The translations under genes and the position numbers were made by a program. The notes beneath the pieces are model-generated. The model was not told the origin of the DNA. It worked only from the letters and a program-made list of their open reading frames with translations, and did no database searches. A DNA stretch of 28,300 nucleotides from Chara braunii (taxonomy: Eukaryota; Streptophyta; Charophyceae; Charales; Characeae). The stretch spans positions 1,429,357 through 1,457,656 of the forward strand of contig BFEA01000210.1 in assembly GCA_003427395.1 (NCBI GenBank), read 5' to 3'. Below, in pieces: positions 9,466 through 17,326 of this stretch; position 1 is the first letter of the stretch, and each line of letters begins with the position of its first letter.

Positions 9466-9896
9466 ATAATGGGCCTCGCTGCACTACTCTAGACTCTCGA
9501 AATATTTCGAGAGTTCGTCTAGCGTTGTCAGAGAGGCTATACTCTCGAAATACCCGCCTTCGCTGCACTTACTCTATAAACTGCTACACTTGATGAACTC
9601 CTGCGCGTTGTCCCACTCGACAGAAGAGCTGCACCACTGCGCTACGGACGAAGTCTGGCCGCCGGGACAGGAGGTCCACTCTCGAAAAAATGAGCCGGTA
9701 GGCGGGCAACTCCCCAGGACACTTGAGAATTCGCGTTTTGCAGGCGGGCGACTCTCGACGTTTCGAGAGTGGCGATATAGCATGCCTTCTGACAGCTCTC
9801 GATCGGGTTTCGAGAGTTTCCCGATCGAGAGTAAGTGCAGCGACGTCCCACTCTCAAAAATTCGAGAGTCTAGAGTAGTGCAGCGAGGCCCATTAT
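9466..9896. mobile_element. 431-bp TIR element with reiterated TCTCGA/TCGAGA palindromes
   Basis: The 36-bp ends at 9466-9501 and 9861-9896 are exact reverse complements (ATAATGGGCCTCGCTGCACT onward). Inside are a 22-bp perfect palindrome (9493-9514), a hairpin ACTCTCGA/TCGAGAGT (9751-9770), 12-bp arms CTCTCGATCGGG/CCCGATCGAGAG (9796-9831) and single TCTCGAAA sites near 9541 and 9679. TCGCTGCACTTACTCT occurs internally in both orientations, so the inverted repeat extends inward imperfectly. No transposase is encoded. A TA-type target duplication is possible, but the palindromic ATAAT/ATTAT ends make it ambiguous. Probably a MITE-like foldback element. Confidence 0.88.
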
Positions 9897-10440
9897 CTAC
9901 GACAACTTCCATAAGAAGCTCGAAAAGCTCAAATTACCTGGAGCCGGTCACCTGTGGGTATATCTCAAGGCGGCGGCCCTTTTCAAAAAAAAAAAAAAAG
10001 AAGAAGAAGACGACTCTGGTTGTGCTGTAATCAAGGATTGTGTTTGTTTAATGCTCAAAAGAAAAGAAAAAAAGTAGAAGAAGACAAGAAGGGAAAATTT
10101 TAGAAATAGCTCTCCGACTTCCATTTATTTGCGGTATGCCCCTCCGACGGCGGACTCACCCTGTCGTGCCCCTGCGGCCTCTGAAGTTTCCTGCAAACCC
10201 CTGTCAGTGAGTGGTGCAACTTTCAAGCATGCCCCTGAGGCCATTGGTGGCACTTGCAGCCGTTCCCCTGGCCCTGGGAGGGGAGCTACCGGGGCATACT
10301 GGAAATTTGGAACCGGTACCAGTAGGGGCATATTGAACATATTTCAGGCCCAAACGACGCCAGGGCTTTTTAAGGAAACTTCATTCGTTGTCAGAGGGCC
10401 GCGACAGGGAAAGTCGGCCGTTAGAGATGGAAGTAGAAGG
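9897..10440. other. No recognised gene; purine-rich patches and TGCCCCT motifs
   Basis: A15 followed by GAAGAAGAAG (about 9986-10010) and a second purine-rich patch near 10060-10100. From 10130 to 10330, TGCCCCT or its complement AGGGGCA recurs at least four times. The reading frames crossing this area are motif-free. Confidence 0.45.
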
Positions 10441-10561
10441 GCCATTTCGTTTTTTTTTTGGACCGTTTCTCAATTTATTTGTGTCATCCTTGCGCAGGGA
10501 CCATGTTTATCTTCTCTGTATCGTTCCAATTTTAACATATATCCCAAGGGACGGCATTTCG
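10441..10561 (-). pseudogene. U6 snRNA retrocopy with A10 tail
   Basis: The minus strand from 10552 (GTCCCTTGGG) to about 10460 is U6-related: AAAATTGGAACGATACAGAG, then AAGATAAACATGG, CTGCGCAAGGATGACAC and GAGAAACGGTCC. The ACAGAGA box is intact, but the AGC triad reads AAC. Immediately after GGTCC the T-run is replaced by ten A (10459-10450). Flanking GCCATTTCG (10441-10449) and GGCATTTCG (10553-10561) are a probable 9-bp target duplication with one mismatch. This supports the same retroposition route as the 8.0-kb copy, with weaker duplication evidence. Confidence 0.88.
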
Positions 10562-10567
10562 AAATTT

Positions 10568-10636
10568 TTCCCAGAAAAGAAAAGAAAAAAAGAAAGAAAG
10601 AAAAAAGAAAGGAAAGGAAAAGAAGAAGAAGCACAA
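10568..10636 (+). repeat. Purine-only tract (AAAG/GAAA)n
   Basis: Roughly 60 bases of A and G only, with imperfect AAAG and GAAAG repeats ending GAAGAAGAAGCAC. It adjoins the U6 retrocopy at 10441-10561. Confidence 0.85.
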
Positions 10637-11077
10637 GTAGTAGGTTAGGTTGGCCTAGGCCATTCGACACTGCCTGTGGTAGCCTGGGGTGAAACGTTCA
10701 GATATATGGAGGGGCCGAGGTACAGAATCTCAGGGGCCGTCTAGGGTCTACTCACAGGGCTTGTAGAGAAAATGTTCAGGGCTATCATCGAAAGTACCCG
10801 TACGTCAGGCCCGGTCAGGGCTCGTCCGAACATGCAACCAGGGCTGAATGGGATATCCTGCTTAGCGCTGTCCGGTCAGGTCATTTCATCAAGAAACGCT
10901 AGAGGGGTGATTGTCCTGTGGGGGTGAGCCAGGGAGAATTGATGAAAAGGAGAGTGGATGGGGCCTTATGAAGGGGAAGACATGGTTGTATTGAAAAAAC
11001 AAACAAAACAGGACCACAAGGTTGCGTTAGTTTACTTAGAAGCACTATTGTTTTCCCGAGTGATAATTTCGCACGGC
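10637..11077. other. No recognised gene or element
   Basis: Contains near-repeats of GTCCGGTCAGG/CCCGGTCAGGG (about 10819-10885). No coding or RNA signal seen. Confidence 0.4.
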
Positions 11078-11262
11078 TTAAAGCACCAGTACACCACATA
11101 TCGGCCCGCAGGTGTTGGCATGAAACCCGCACCACTTCGGAGGCTGCCGATTGTTTTTTTCAACAGCGGGCCTGGCCACGCAGTGCCTCTGAGTTTTGCT
11201 TGTGGTGGCAAAAACTTTCTGCAAGGCTGGGGGTGTGTACTAGCGGCTTAAACCACCAGTAC
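11078..11262. repeat. Two direct copies of the TTAAACCACCAGTAC motif
   Basis: TTAAAGCACCAGTAC (11078-11092) and TTAAACCACCAGTAC (11248-11262) are each preceded by CGGC and followed by AC, 170 bp apart. The same motif recurs at 8584, 13140, 13679 and 15840, and inverted at 13868. Between them, about 11168-11240 matches 12891-12957 (TTTTGCTTGTGG, then CTGCAAGGCTGGGG). Both are probably parts of one dispersed family. Confidence 0.65.
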
Positions 11263-11636
11263 ACCCGGTGGTATATGTACAAAACTAAATCTACTATTTT
11301 GCCGAACCTGAAAGCAACTGGTACCACCGCATGGAAAATTGAACCTGATGCCATCAGATGGGGAGAGAAGGAGGCGGGCATTTTCACTCACGTGCCACTC
11401 CAGCCCAAGCATCCACAAAACCAGCCCCTATATCTGGCCCAGTTTGTGTGCCAGATACAGGTGGAACAAAAGAGAAGCAAAGAAAAAGGGCTGTCGGTGG
11501 AATTTGTACAAGAGAGAAATGATAATAAAGAAAAGTAATAAAATAAATGGCAGAAGAATCGGGAGGGGGCAAAACTGTAACCCGCCTCTCACTCCTCCTA
11601 CCATGAGAGGCAGGGAGAAAAGGACTTTTGCAACAT

Positions 11637-11744
11637 AGCTCTGGACGTGATTGTGGTCAGATTCGTCCAGGTATCGCCCTCCTCGCATTTGACGGGGATT
11701 GTGGCTAAACCTGGACGATTCTGACTGCAATCACTCCCAGAGCT
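11637..11744. repeat. Foldback repeat, first copy (36-bp arms)
   Basis: Arms 11637-11672 (AGCTCTGGACGTGATTGTGG onward) and 11709-11744 are inverted repeats, matching at about 31 of 36 positions by eye, around a 36-bp loop. The right arm is followed by TCATGAA, as in the copy at 11844-11931. Likely a short MITE. Confidence 0.85.
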
Positions 11745-11843
11745 TCATGAAAAAGCGTAGTGGGAGAATGGCCCTGCAAGGGGGGAAAAAGAAAAGATTC
11801 GGTAGGAGCTGAGGCCATACTCATTTTAGGACGTTGTTTTCAA

Positions 11844-11931
11844 AGCTCTGGACGCGATTGCAGTCAGATTCGTTCAGATCGGGCTGCAAGGCGAGATCTA
11901 AACGGATTTGACGGGAATCACATCCGGAGCT
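11844..11931. repeat. Foldback repeat, second copy
   Basis: Arms 11844-11880 (AGCTCTGGACGCGATTGCAG onward) and 11895-11931 are inverted repeats of the same family as 11637-11744, here with a 14-bp loop. The right arm also precedes TCATGAA. Confidence 0.8.
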
Positions 11932-11976
11932 CATGAAGCAGCCCTGAGCTGTCGGGAAAGTTAAGTCTCTTTTTTC

Positions 11977-12051
11977 TTTTTCTTTTCTTTTCTTTTCTTT
12001 TCTTTTCTTTTCTTTGCTGTGGTGAGCCCTGCCTGCCCACGAGGCAGGGCT
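11977..12051. repeat. (TTTTC)n microsatellite and a perfect 10-bp hairpin
   Basis: A pentanucleotide TTTTC array (about 11977-12014) is followed by AGCCCTGCCT (12025-12034), a 7-base loop and AGGCAGGGCT (12042-12051). There is no T-run after the hairpin, and it is not a terminator of any gene seen here. Confidence 0.88.
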
Positions 12052-12901
12052 TGCCTTTCTCAAACTGCACCCGTACCTATCGTCAAAAGGGTCGGATCCC
12101 ACACTGCATACGGTAAGTAAAAAGTACGGTTTGCCCAGATCCCACATGTTTTTATGTGCGTAGGGGTCGCTTCCATATTTTCAGCCGAGAGGAAACGTTC
12201 GACGACGTGGCAGGTAGGGAGTGACTGGCGCCAAAGAAATTTGGAGGAAAGCACAAGAGTGCTCTACCCATACCCTGTTCCGATAAAGGGGGCGGGTTTT
12301 ATGGTTTTTTTTTTGCCCGTGTGCTGGACCTGGTTCGTCCGGCGTCCCTACAGGTGGTGTGTGGCAAACATGGCCACACAGCCGGGTGTGCTCGGCATGC
12401 TGGACATGCCAGGCGCCCGCTGTAATGCCCATTTTTTTGTCTGCATGGAGACCCGCCCAACGAAACCAGGCGCAACCGTCGGCAAAGCTCCACCAACGCA
12501 GGGGCTGAGGAGTCCCCGTTTTCTTTTATGGCCCGAACGGCCCGCCTCCATCTTTTTCGTTTCTGTTTCAATTTCTTTTTCGGGAAGTAGTGTGGGATCC
12601 GATCCTAAGACTAACAAAAGAAAGACTTGGTTTCTGCCCGTTGAAACAGGAGCCTGCCTCATTTCCCTGTCTGTCTCCCAGAAATGGGGCCGCGGCCTGC
12701 CATCTGTCGGGTAATGTCTTCTTTGTGTTTTTTTTTTCCCTTTATTTTGTCATCTTTGTGTTTCTTTTACTCGTGCCTTTTGTCTGCGCCTGCGCCTGTG
12801 TTTCCGCTTATGCGGATGAACCAGCAGGAGGACTTGTAGTTCATCTTCCTTTTTCAGTGGCCCCACGATCTATTTCCCTGTTGCACTGCCGGGCCTTCCC
12901 C
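12052..12901. other. No recognised gene; open frames without motifs
   Basis: Long open frames exist (12154-12714 and 12590-13174 on the + strand, with opposite-strand frames), but they overlap heavily, start in low-complexity sequence and show no domain. They run into the 12.9-kb hairpin. I do not support any of them as a gene. Confidence 0.45.
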
Positions 12902-13022
12902 GAGCCCCGAATTTTGCTTGTGGCGACAAGTTCATTTTTCTGCAAGGCTGGGGCCGTGTGCTTGCCACAAGTACACGGCCCCGGCCTTGCCATCCAAAAC
13001 TTGTCGCCACAAGAAAACGAGG
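12902..13022. repeat. Long two-part hairpin (~120 nt)
   Basis: CTTGTGGCGACAAGTT (12917-12932) is the exact reverse complement of 12998-13013. Inside it, 12942-12964 pairs with 12968-12990 over 23 positions. The two mismatches there become G:U pairs in RNA, and the loop is three bases (CCA). The outer bases GAGCC.../...GAGGC also pair partly. It is a foldback element or a potential small-RNA precursor. One arm has a dispersed relative at 11195-11240. Confidence 0.85.
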
Positions 13023-13127
13023 CCGAATGTCAAACGCTGGGCCTGCCGTTGATAAATTGCATTGGCGGTCGCGTTTTCGTTTCGCGCTTCCAGAATTCGC
13101 GGTGTCAGGCCCGCGGCCAGGTGCCCA

Positions 13128-13155
13128 TATACTGGTGCTTTAAGCCACCAGTACC
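13128..13155. repeat. Near-palindrome joining two copies of the TTAA-CACCAGTAC motif
   Basis: TACTGGTG, then CTTTAAGC, then CACCAGTA forms a back-to-back arrangement of the motif seen singly elsewhere in the window. Confidence 0.8.
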
Positions 13156-13502
13156 TATTTCACACGAGTCTTAAGCCAGGAGTATCACCGAGCCTCTGTT
13201 TTTCCGATGTGGATTTCTGCTGCACGGCAATAGAAAACAAACCAATACGGGCGTGTTTTCATTTTTCATTGTCACCGCCAGCCATTTCGGTTGGCTGAGC
13301 CCCGAGGGACGCAGTGTACTAACAGCCCCGTCGGAACAGAATAGCAGGGAAATGTACTGTTGGTTCAAGGCTCAGGGCCTACTGGGCTATGTTCCTAGCC
13401 GCACCCTGAAATCTGTGCTTCTTAACTACAAGTGTACAATCAAATTTCACCCATTTGATTTACGTCTTCGCATTTGCCTACCTAGAGAAGAGAGCATGGC
13501 AT

Positions 13503-13604
13503 GATACAGTATGTATAATGTCCTTCAGGACATTCGCTAAATTGGAACAAACACAGAGAAGATTAGCATGGCCCCTGCGCAGTGATGACACAATATGTGT
13601 AATG
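13503..13604 (+). pseudogene. 3'-truncated U6 snRNA copy between diverged 18-bp direct repeats
   Basis: From 13520 the + strand reads the U6 5' stem-loop (GTCCTTCAGGACAT), AAATTGGAAC, then ACAGAGAAGATTAGCATGG with the ACAGAGA box and AGC triad intact, then CCCCTGCGCA and GATGACAC. The U6 match ends near 13592, and the last quarter, including AAATGGTCC, is absent. GATACAGTATGTATAATG (13503-13520) and GACACAATATGTGTAATG (13587-13604) are flanking direct repeats matching at 15 of 18, all three differences being transitions. No poly(A) is present. The T6 at 13608-13613 lies beyond the right repeat and is probably chance. Confidence 0.82.
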
Positions 13605-13678
13605 CAGTTTTTTGCATCCCCTTTGCTTAGCACATTTTAGTGTGCCTATGTTGTTCTCCGGTTTTACGAAAATACAGT

Positions 13679-13883
13679 CAAACCGCCAGTACCCTCCGCA
13701 GGCAACTTTAGAATTGAAATTGACTCTATCCGAAAATTTCAGATGAACAGTCCCACAAGACCAAAATGGCTGGCGGCACCAGCCAAAAGAGAAAAGAAGT
13801 GTTCTGCTGGGCGTCCGTTTTTCTTTGACGCAGGGTGCAAATCAGCGTCGGGGAAAAGCGGATTGGAGGTACTGGTGATTTAA
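13679..13883. mobile_element. ~205-bp element with CCAGTACC inverted ends
   Basis: CAAACCGCCAGTACCCTCC (13679) and GGAGGTACTGGTGATTTAA (ending 13883) form inverted ends. The interior GCCAAAAGAGAAAAGAAGTG, followed by a GCTGGGCG block, resembles 8998-9023 (GCCAAAAAAGGAAAGAAGTG), which is followed by GTACTGGTGA at 9072. This suggests at least two members of one short nonautonomous family. Confidence 0.6.
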
Positions 13884-14313
13884 GGAGTTTTAGAAAATAA
13901 AGTTCTGTGAGAGTGTCAGCCGAGTGCTATTCTCGCAAAGATTTCTGAATTGTAATACTGAAGAATGAAATGATTGTCCTTCTTTCTTCCCTTTGCGGAT
14001 TTCACCACACATTTTGTACTCGGGTTTCACCTTTTTTGGGCTGTTGTGTTTTGTCTTCCTATTCTTTTTCTTGCGTCAGGTCTATATCTTCTTCAGTACC
14101 GCTTGAAAATCTGTTCATTTCTCTCTTTAGAATGCATGTGTAGCACAATGCGGCATTCCATGCACAATGTCGGGTTTTCCCCAGCACCTATGCTGGGGTC
14201 TTCCCATCTCCTGGCCATCTTCTAACTTCCTTTCAACTGTTCTCCTTGCCCCTGTGATGCTATCTCCAGTTTGCACGATTCCCCTCCACAACTGTCCATC
14301 CAATCATTTCAAA

Positions 14314-14316
<3 letters not shown>
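13884..14316. other. No recognised gene or element
   Basis: T-rich, moderate-GC sequence. The open frame at 13974-14225 has no family motif. Confidence 0.4.
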
Positions 14317-14398
<82 letters not shown>

Positions 14399-14408
14399 CG
14401 CATTTTAA

Positions 14409-14455
<47 letters not shown>

Positions 14456-14463
14456 ATTTTAAG
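14317..14463. repeat. Duplicated compound microsatellite (CT)n(CG)n CATTTTAAGG
   Basis: (CT)33 (14317-14382), a (CG) run to 14400 and CATTTTAAGG are followed by a second, shorter (CT)17 (14411-14444), (CG)n and CATTTTAAGG. The whole unit including the unique decamer is repeated. Confidence 0.95.
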
Positions 14464-15857
14464 GTGGATAGTTAATAGCTGTAGTGGAATAGAGTGAGCT
14501 TTTCAGATTTGATAAGTCCAAAAGCATTGATGTCAGTGATGCATGGGTTTGATTGTAGCATGAATGAGTGCACACATTTGGAAGCTAGATTGTCAACACT
14601 AATTGGTCCGCATAGAGAGCATAACATTAGCAGATTGTGCGTGATAGTGAAATAGTAATAATGAAGTTGCCACAAAGAGGTGGTGATGGCAGTGGCATAA
14701 GAAACAAATGTTTTCTCATTTCTTCACAAGATTATCATTTTTCAATCAACTGCCTCAATCTTATCCTGCAATTGCTACCCTTTTCTTTATGGTCCGACAC
14801 ACAACGAATCAGATATTAGACCGATCAGAACTGGATCTTTGAGCCTGAGATGTAAGTTTTGCCTTGGAAATCTCATGCAGAACTTCCTCTTTGGGATCTT
14901 CTCATCTCACTTCTTTCGCTTTGAGAAGCTCCTGTGTTTCCCAAATTCCCTTTTATGCACTTTGTCCGCTCTCACTATTTTGCATCTCATTCATCTACAA
15001 TTTCAAACTCGTTCCCATTCATTCTAATGGGACCGGTATATGATGCCCATTTTTTGTTGGTTTTTCTCCTTGATTGTTGAAGAGAACTGCCCGGTGAACC
15101 TTTTTCTTTTTTCTTTTTTTTAAGAAAAACGCCCCCACCAGTGTTAGTGGTGCTGATAAGAGCAGACACCACTAGCACCTGGGGAGAGGTTCCATCTATT
15201 GGTGGGGAGCATCACCCGCTGGAAAGCGGGTCCAGCGTCCCATTTACAAAAAAATGAAGAAAGGACAAGAAATGGTGCGCTGGGACAGGCTCTTTTTTCT
15301 ACTTTCACCGACTCATCAAGAGGCTGTAACCCCCAACAGTCTGAGTAGCCTCCTTAGTTCCTAACGTATGATGTTAAGTGATAATGTCAATCGCTCCCAG
15401 TTGCAGGTACGCACCAACCGCTGCCGCACAAGGGCGACAACAGATGCATCGAGGTGTGCACCAACCACAATGAAGACCGAAACAGACTGTCATCCACTCA
15501 GGGAAGATGGAAGAAAGAATCCGCAGACTGTAGGCTCACACCGCCCTCAAAAGCCGGCTAAACCGTCAACCACAGCCAGAACATACACTCCAGATGCAAG
15601 AGTATAGGAGACAAATAGTGCACTGAGAATATAGTCACCATAATGGCCCTGACCCCTACTGCCCTAGACCTGACCTGTGAAACCATTGTAGGGAGCTAGC
15701 AAAGCTGTCTATAATGTCAAGGCGACCTGCCCAGTGGACCGAAGGCAAGGTAGCAATTGTGGGGCAAAGGTTGGTTGGTGCCCACATGGGGTGAAGGTCA
15801 ATTATCATTCTGTCGTCGGTTATTTGATCGTATAGACTGTTAAACCACTAGTACCTC
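14464..15857. other. No recognised gene; two small hairpins; diverged relative of 20.9-21.35 kb
   Basis: A hairpin at about 15131-15183 (GTGTTAGTGGTG opposite CACCACTAGCACC) and ACCCGCT-GGAA-AGCGGGT (about 15214-15231) lie in a C/G-rich patch. Segments 15245-15345 and 15745-15790 resemble 21075-21160 and 21270-21300: shared TTTCACC(N)ACTCATCAAG(N)GGC and GGTTGGTTGG(N)GCCCACAT. This suggests a diverged dispersed repeat. No coding region is supported. Confidence 0.4.
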
Positions 15858-15935
15858 GCTCAGCTATCAAGTCCGAGCCTCGGCACGGATCGGCCGGTAC
15901 GCCGATCCGTGCCGAGGCTCGGACTACTGCTGAGC
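15858..15935. repeat. Perfect 25-bp-arm hairpin with outer 7-bp stem
   Basis: Arms 15870-15894 (AGTCCGAGCCTCGGCACGGA onward) and 15901-15925 are exact reverse complements around a 6-base loop CGGTAC. Outside, GCTCAGC (15858-15864) pairs with GCTGAGC (15929-15935) across a small internal loop. The stem is GC-rich and sits just before the shift to AT-rich DNA. TTAAACCACTAGTACC (15840-15855) lies directly upstream. It could be a very short foldback transposon or a small-RNA precursor; the sequence alone does not decide. Confidence 0.95.
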
Positions 15936-16211
15936 AGGTGAAATCTGTCGAAATACTCTATAGGAGATGACACTGTGACGATGTATTTCCTGGCTGTGGC
16001 GGATCTGTTTTTGTTATGTGGGGCCTTTGCTGGCGTTTGAGGGTGGTATGAACCTAGAGTCTGTGGAGTCTTTCATCTAGGGTTTTCGGATGATCTGCCA
16101 GTTATAATCCACCTTAACTCAATTGCAGGTGGGAAACCAAAACTGCTTTCCTGCCATCTTACACTACAGTGCTACGCGACCTCACAAGCCATGCAGCACA
16201 GAGCTGATACG

Positions 16212-16426
16212 TTGCATATTATGAAACTGATAGACTTGACCTGACAAGATCCAAATATGTCCTGTATTAGATATAGGCCAATTAGTTTTTTCTTGACTAT
16301 ACTTTATCGAATTTATGCTAAAAATATATACTTTGCATATTATGAAACTGATAGACTTGACCTGACAAGATATAGGCCAATTAGTTTTTTCTTGACTATA
16401 CTTTATCGAATTTATGCTAAAAATAT
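16212..16426 (+). pseudogene. Duplicated fragment with a LINE reverse-transcriptase-like motif
   Basis: Copy 1 (16212-16332) and copy 2 (16333-16426) are near-identical direct repeats starting TTGCATATTATGAAACTG. Copy 2 lacks 22 bp of copy 1 between two AGAT tetramers, consistent with microhomology deletion. Both copies read RYRPISFFLTILYRIYAK in the same + frame, 99 bp apart. The YRPIS(L/F)...YKI.AK pattern is typical of the N-terminal part of non-LTR retrotransposon reverse transcriptase. The frame runs 16257-16484 but lacks the catalytic motifs. Assignment to a LINE is plausible but rests on this one short motif. Confidence 0.55.
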
Positions 16427-16765
16427 GATGAGAATTATTCAAATTATTTTCATTGTGAAAATCAATCATGGGAGAATTGATTAAACTGCGATTATTTTTG
16501 ATAAAAAAATTATTGTTTAGACTGTGACGTTGGACCGACCTTGAACGAATTTAACTTGATGAGTTGACCTGTCAAAATTATCCCTCTCTATTCTTGACAT
16601 GATCGAAAAACCTATGCTTCGCCTCTCGCGAAGAGAGAGACTTCAAACAAGTAAACAACGTCAGTAAAACCCTCCACTTGATGTATTTAATGACCTCATG
16701 TCTATTGCAACTCTATTAATTGAAACATATAGACATGATCCGTATGTCAGATCCTTGAGTTGCGC

Positions 16766-17190
16766 CTAAGACGATCCTAGAGGAAGCCCATCATAATCAT
16801 TACGCTTTTCTTTGCGCAACTCCATAATGTTACTGCATGATGTGTGTTGACTAGTCACCAAAATATGATGAAAAAACTCAAAGGCGTACTTCATCTTTCT
16901 CTCTTTGTTCTCGATTTCAATTGTGTTGTCCTCGAACGACTCATGTAACTAATGACAACTCACGCAAGCCGAATGTCACTATCACGTTTAGAGTCGCCAC
17001 TAGTTGACGCACTCTATGCATTAACAATCTGTCCTTCTTTTGTCAGTTGTTGGATCTTGCCTTCCCAAATGCGATATTTTCTGCTTCGACCAACTCGCGC
17101 GCTTGACTCCTGTCATGTATGCGTGATTGCCTCTCAATCCCCAAGTATGATAACCATCGGGACAATCCAAATACTATGCATCTGGTGAGT
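16766..17190 (-). pseudogene. Coding-like remnant, charged and helical, family unknown
   Basis: The minus strand is open for 60 codons from 16948 to a TAG at 16766-16768 (NTIEIENKERKMKYAFEF and MELRKEKRNDYDGL are readable). It has no start codon near its beginning. Upstream on the same strand, other frames continue in the same style: RIWEGKIQQLTKEGQIVNA and SGDSKRDSDIRLA (about 16970-17085), then RQSRIHDRSQARELVEAEN (about 17080-17140). The Glu/Lys/Arg-rich, coiled-coil-like composition and frame switches suggest a decayed gene, perhaps a retroelement gag. I do not recognise the family. Confidence 0.4.
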
Positions 17191-17326
17191 CCTATCTACA
17201 TAATTTTTTATTTTTTTTTTCCGTACAGACCGTTGGATAGGCCAACGACTGTTTCTTTTCCTCGGACACCACACACATGCCACAATGGATTGCAAAAATA
17301 CGAAACAGAGTTTGATTCCCGTCGTG

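Noticed and set aside
9590-10030. 146-aa + strand open frame
   Set aside because: It lies inside the TIR element; repeated ESRVVQRGPL-type peptides on both strands reflect the inverted repeat.
10129-10692. 187-aa + strand open frame
   Set aside because: It crosses the U6 retrocopy and the purine tract (KKRKKEKRKERKRRR), so it cannot be a real protein.
12154-13174. 186- and 194-aa + strand open frames
   Set aside because: They overlap each other and opposite-strand frames, start without context, run into a hairpin element and show no domain.
13520-13613. An active U6 gene ending at the T6 run near 13608
   Set aside because: The U6 3' quarter is missing, the T6 lies outside the flanking direct repeat, and no promoter elements are seen upstream.
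15858-15935. A Helitron 3' hairpin or a transcription terminator
   Set aside because: The stem is far longer than a Helitron end, there is no CTRR after it, no T-run follows, and no gene lies upstream.
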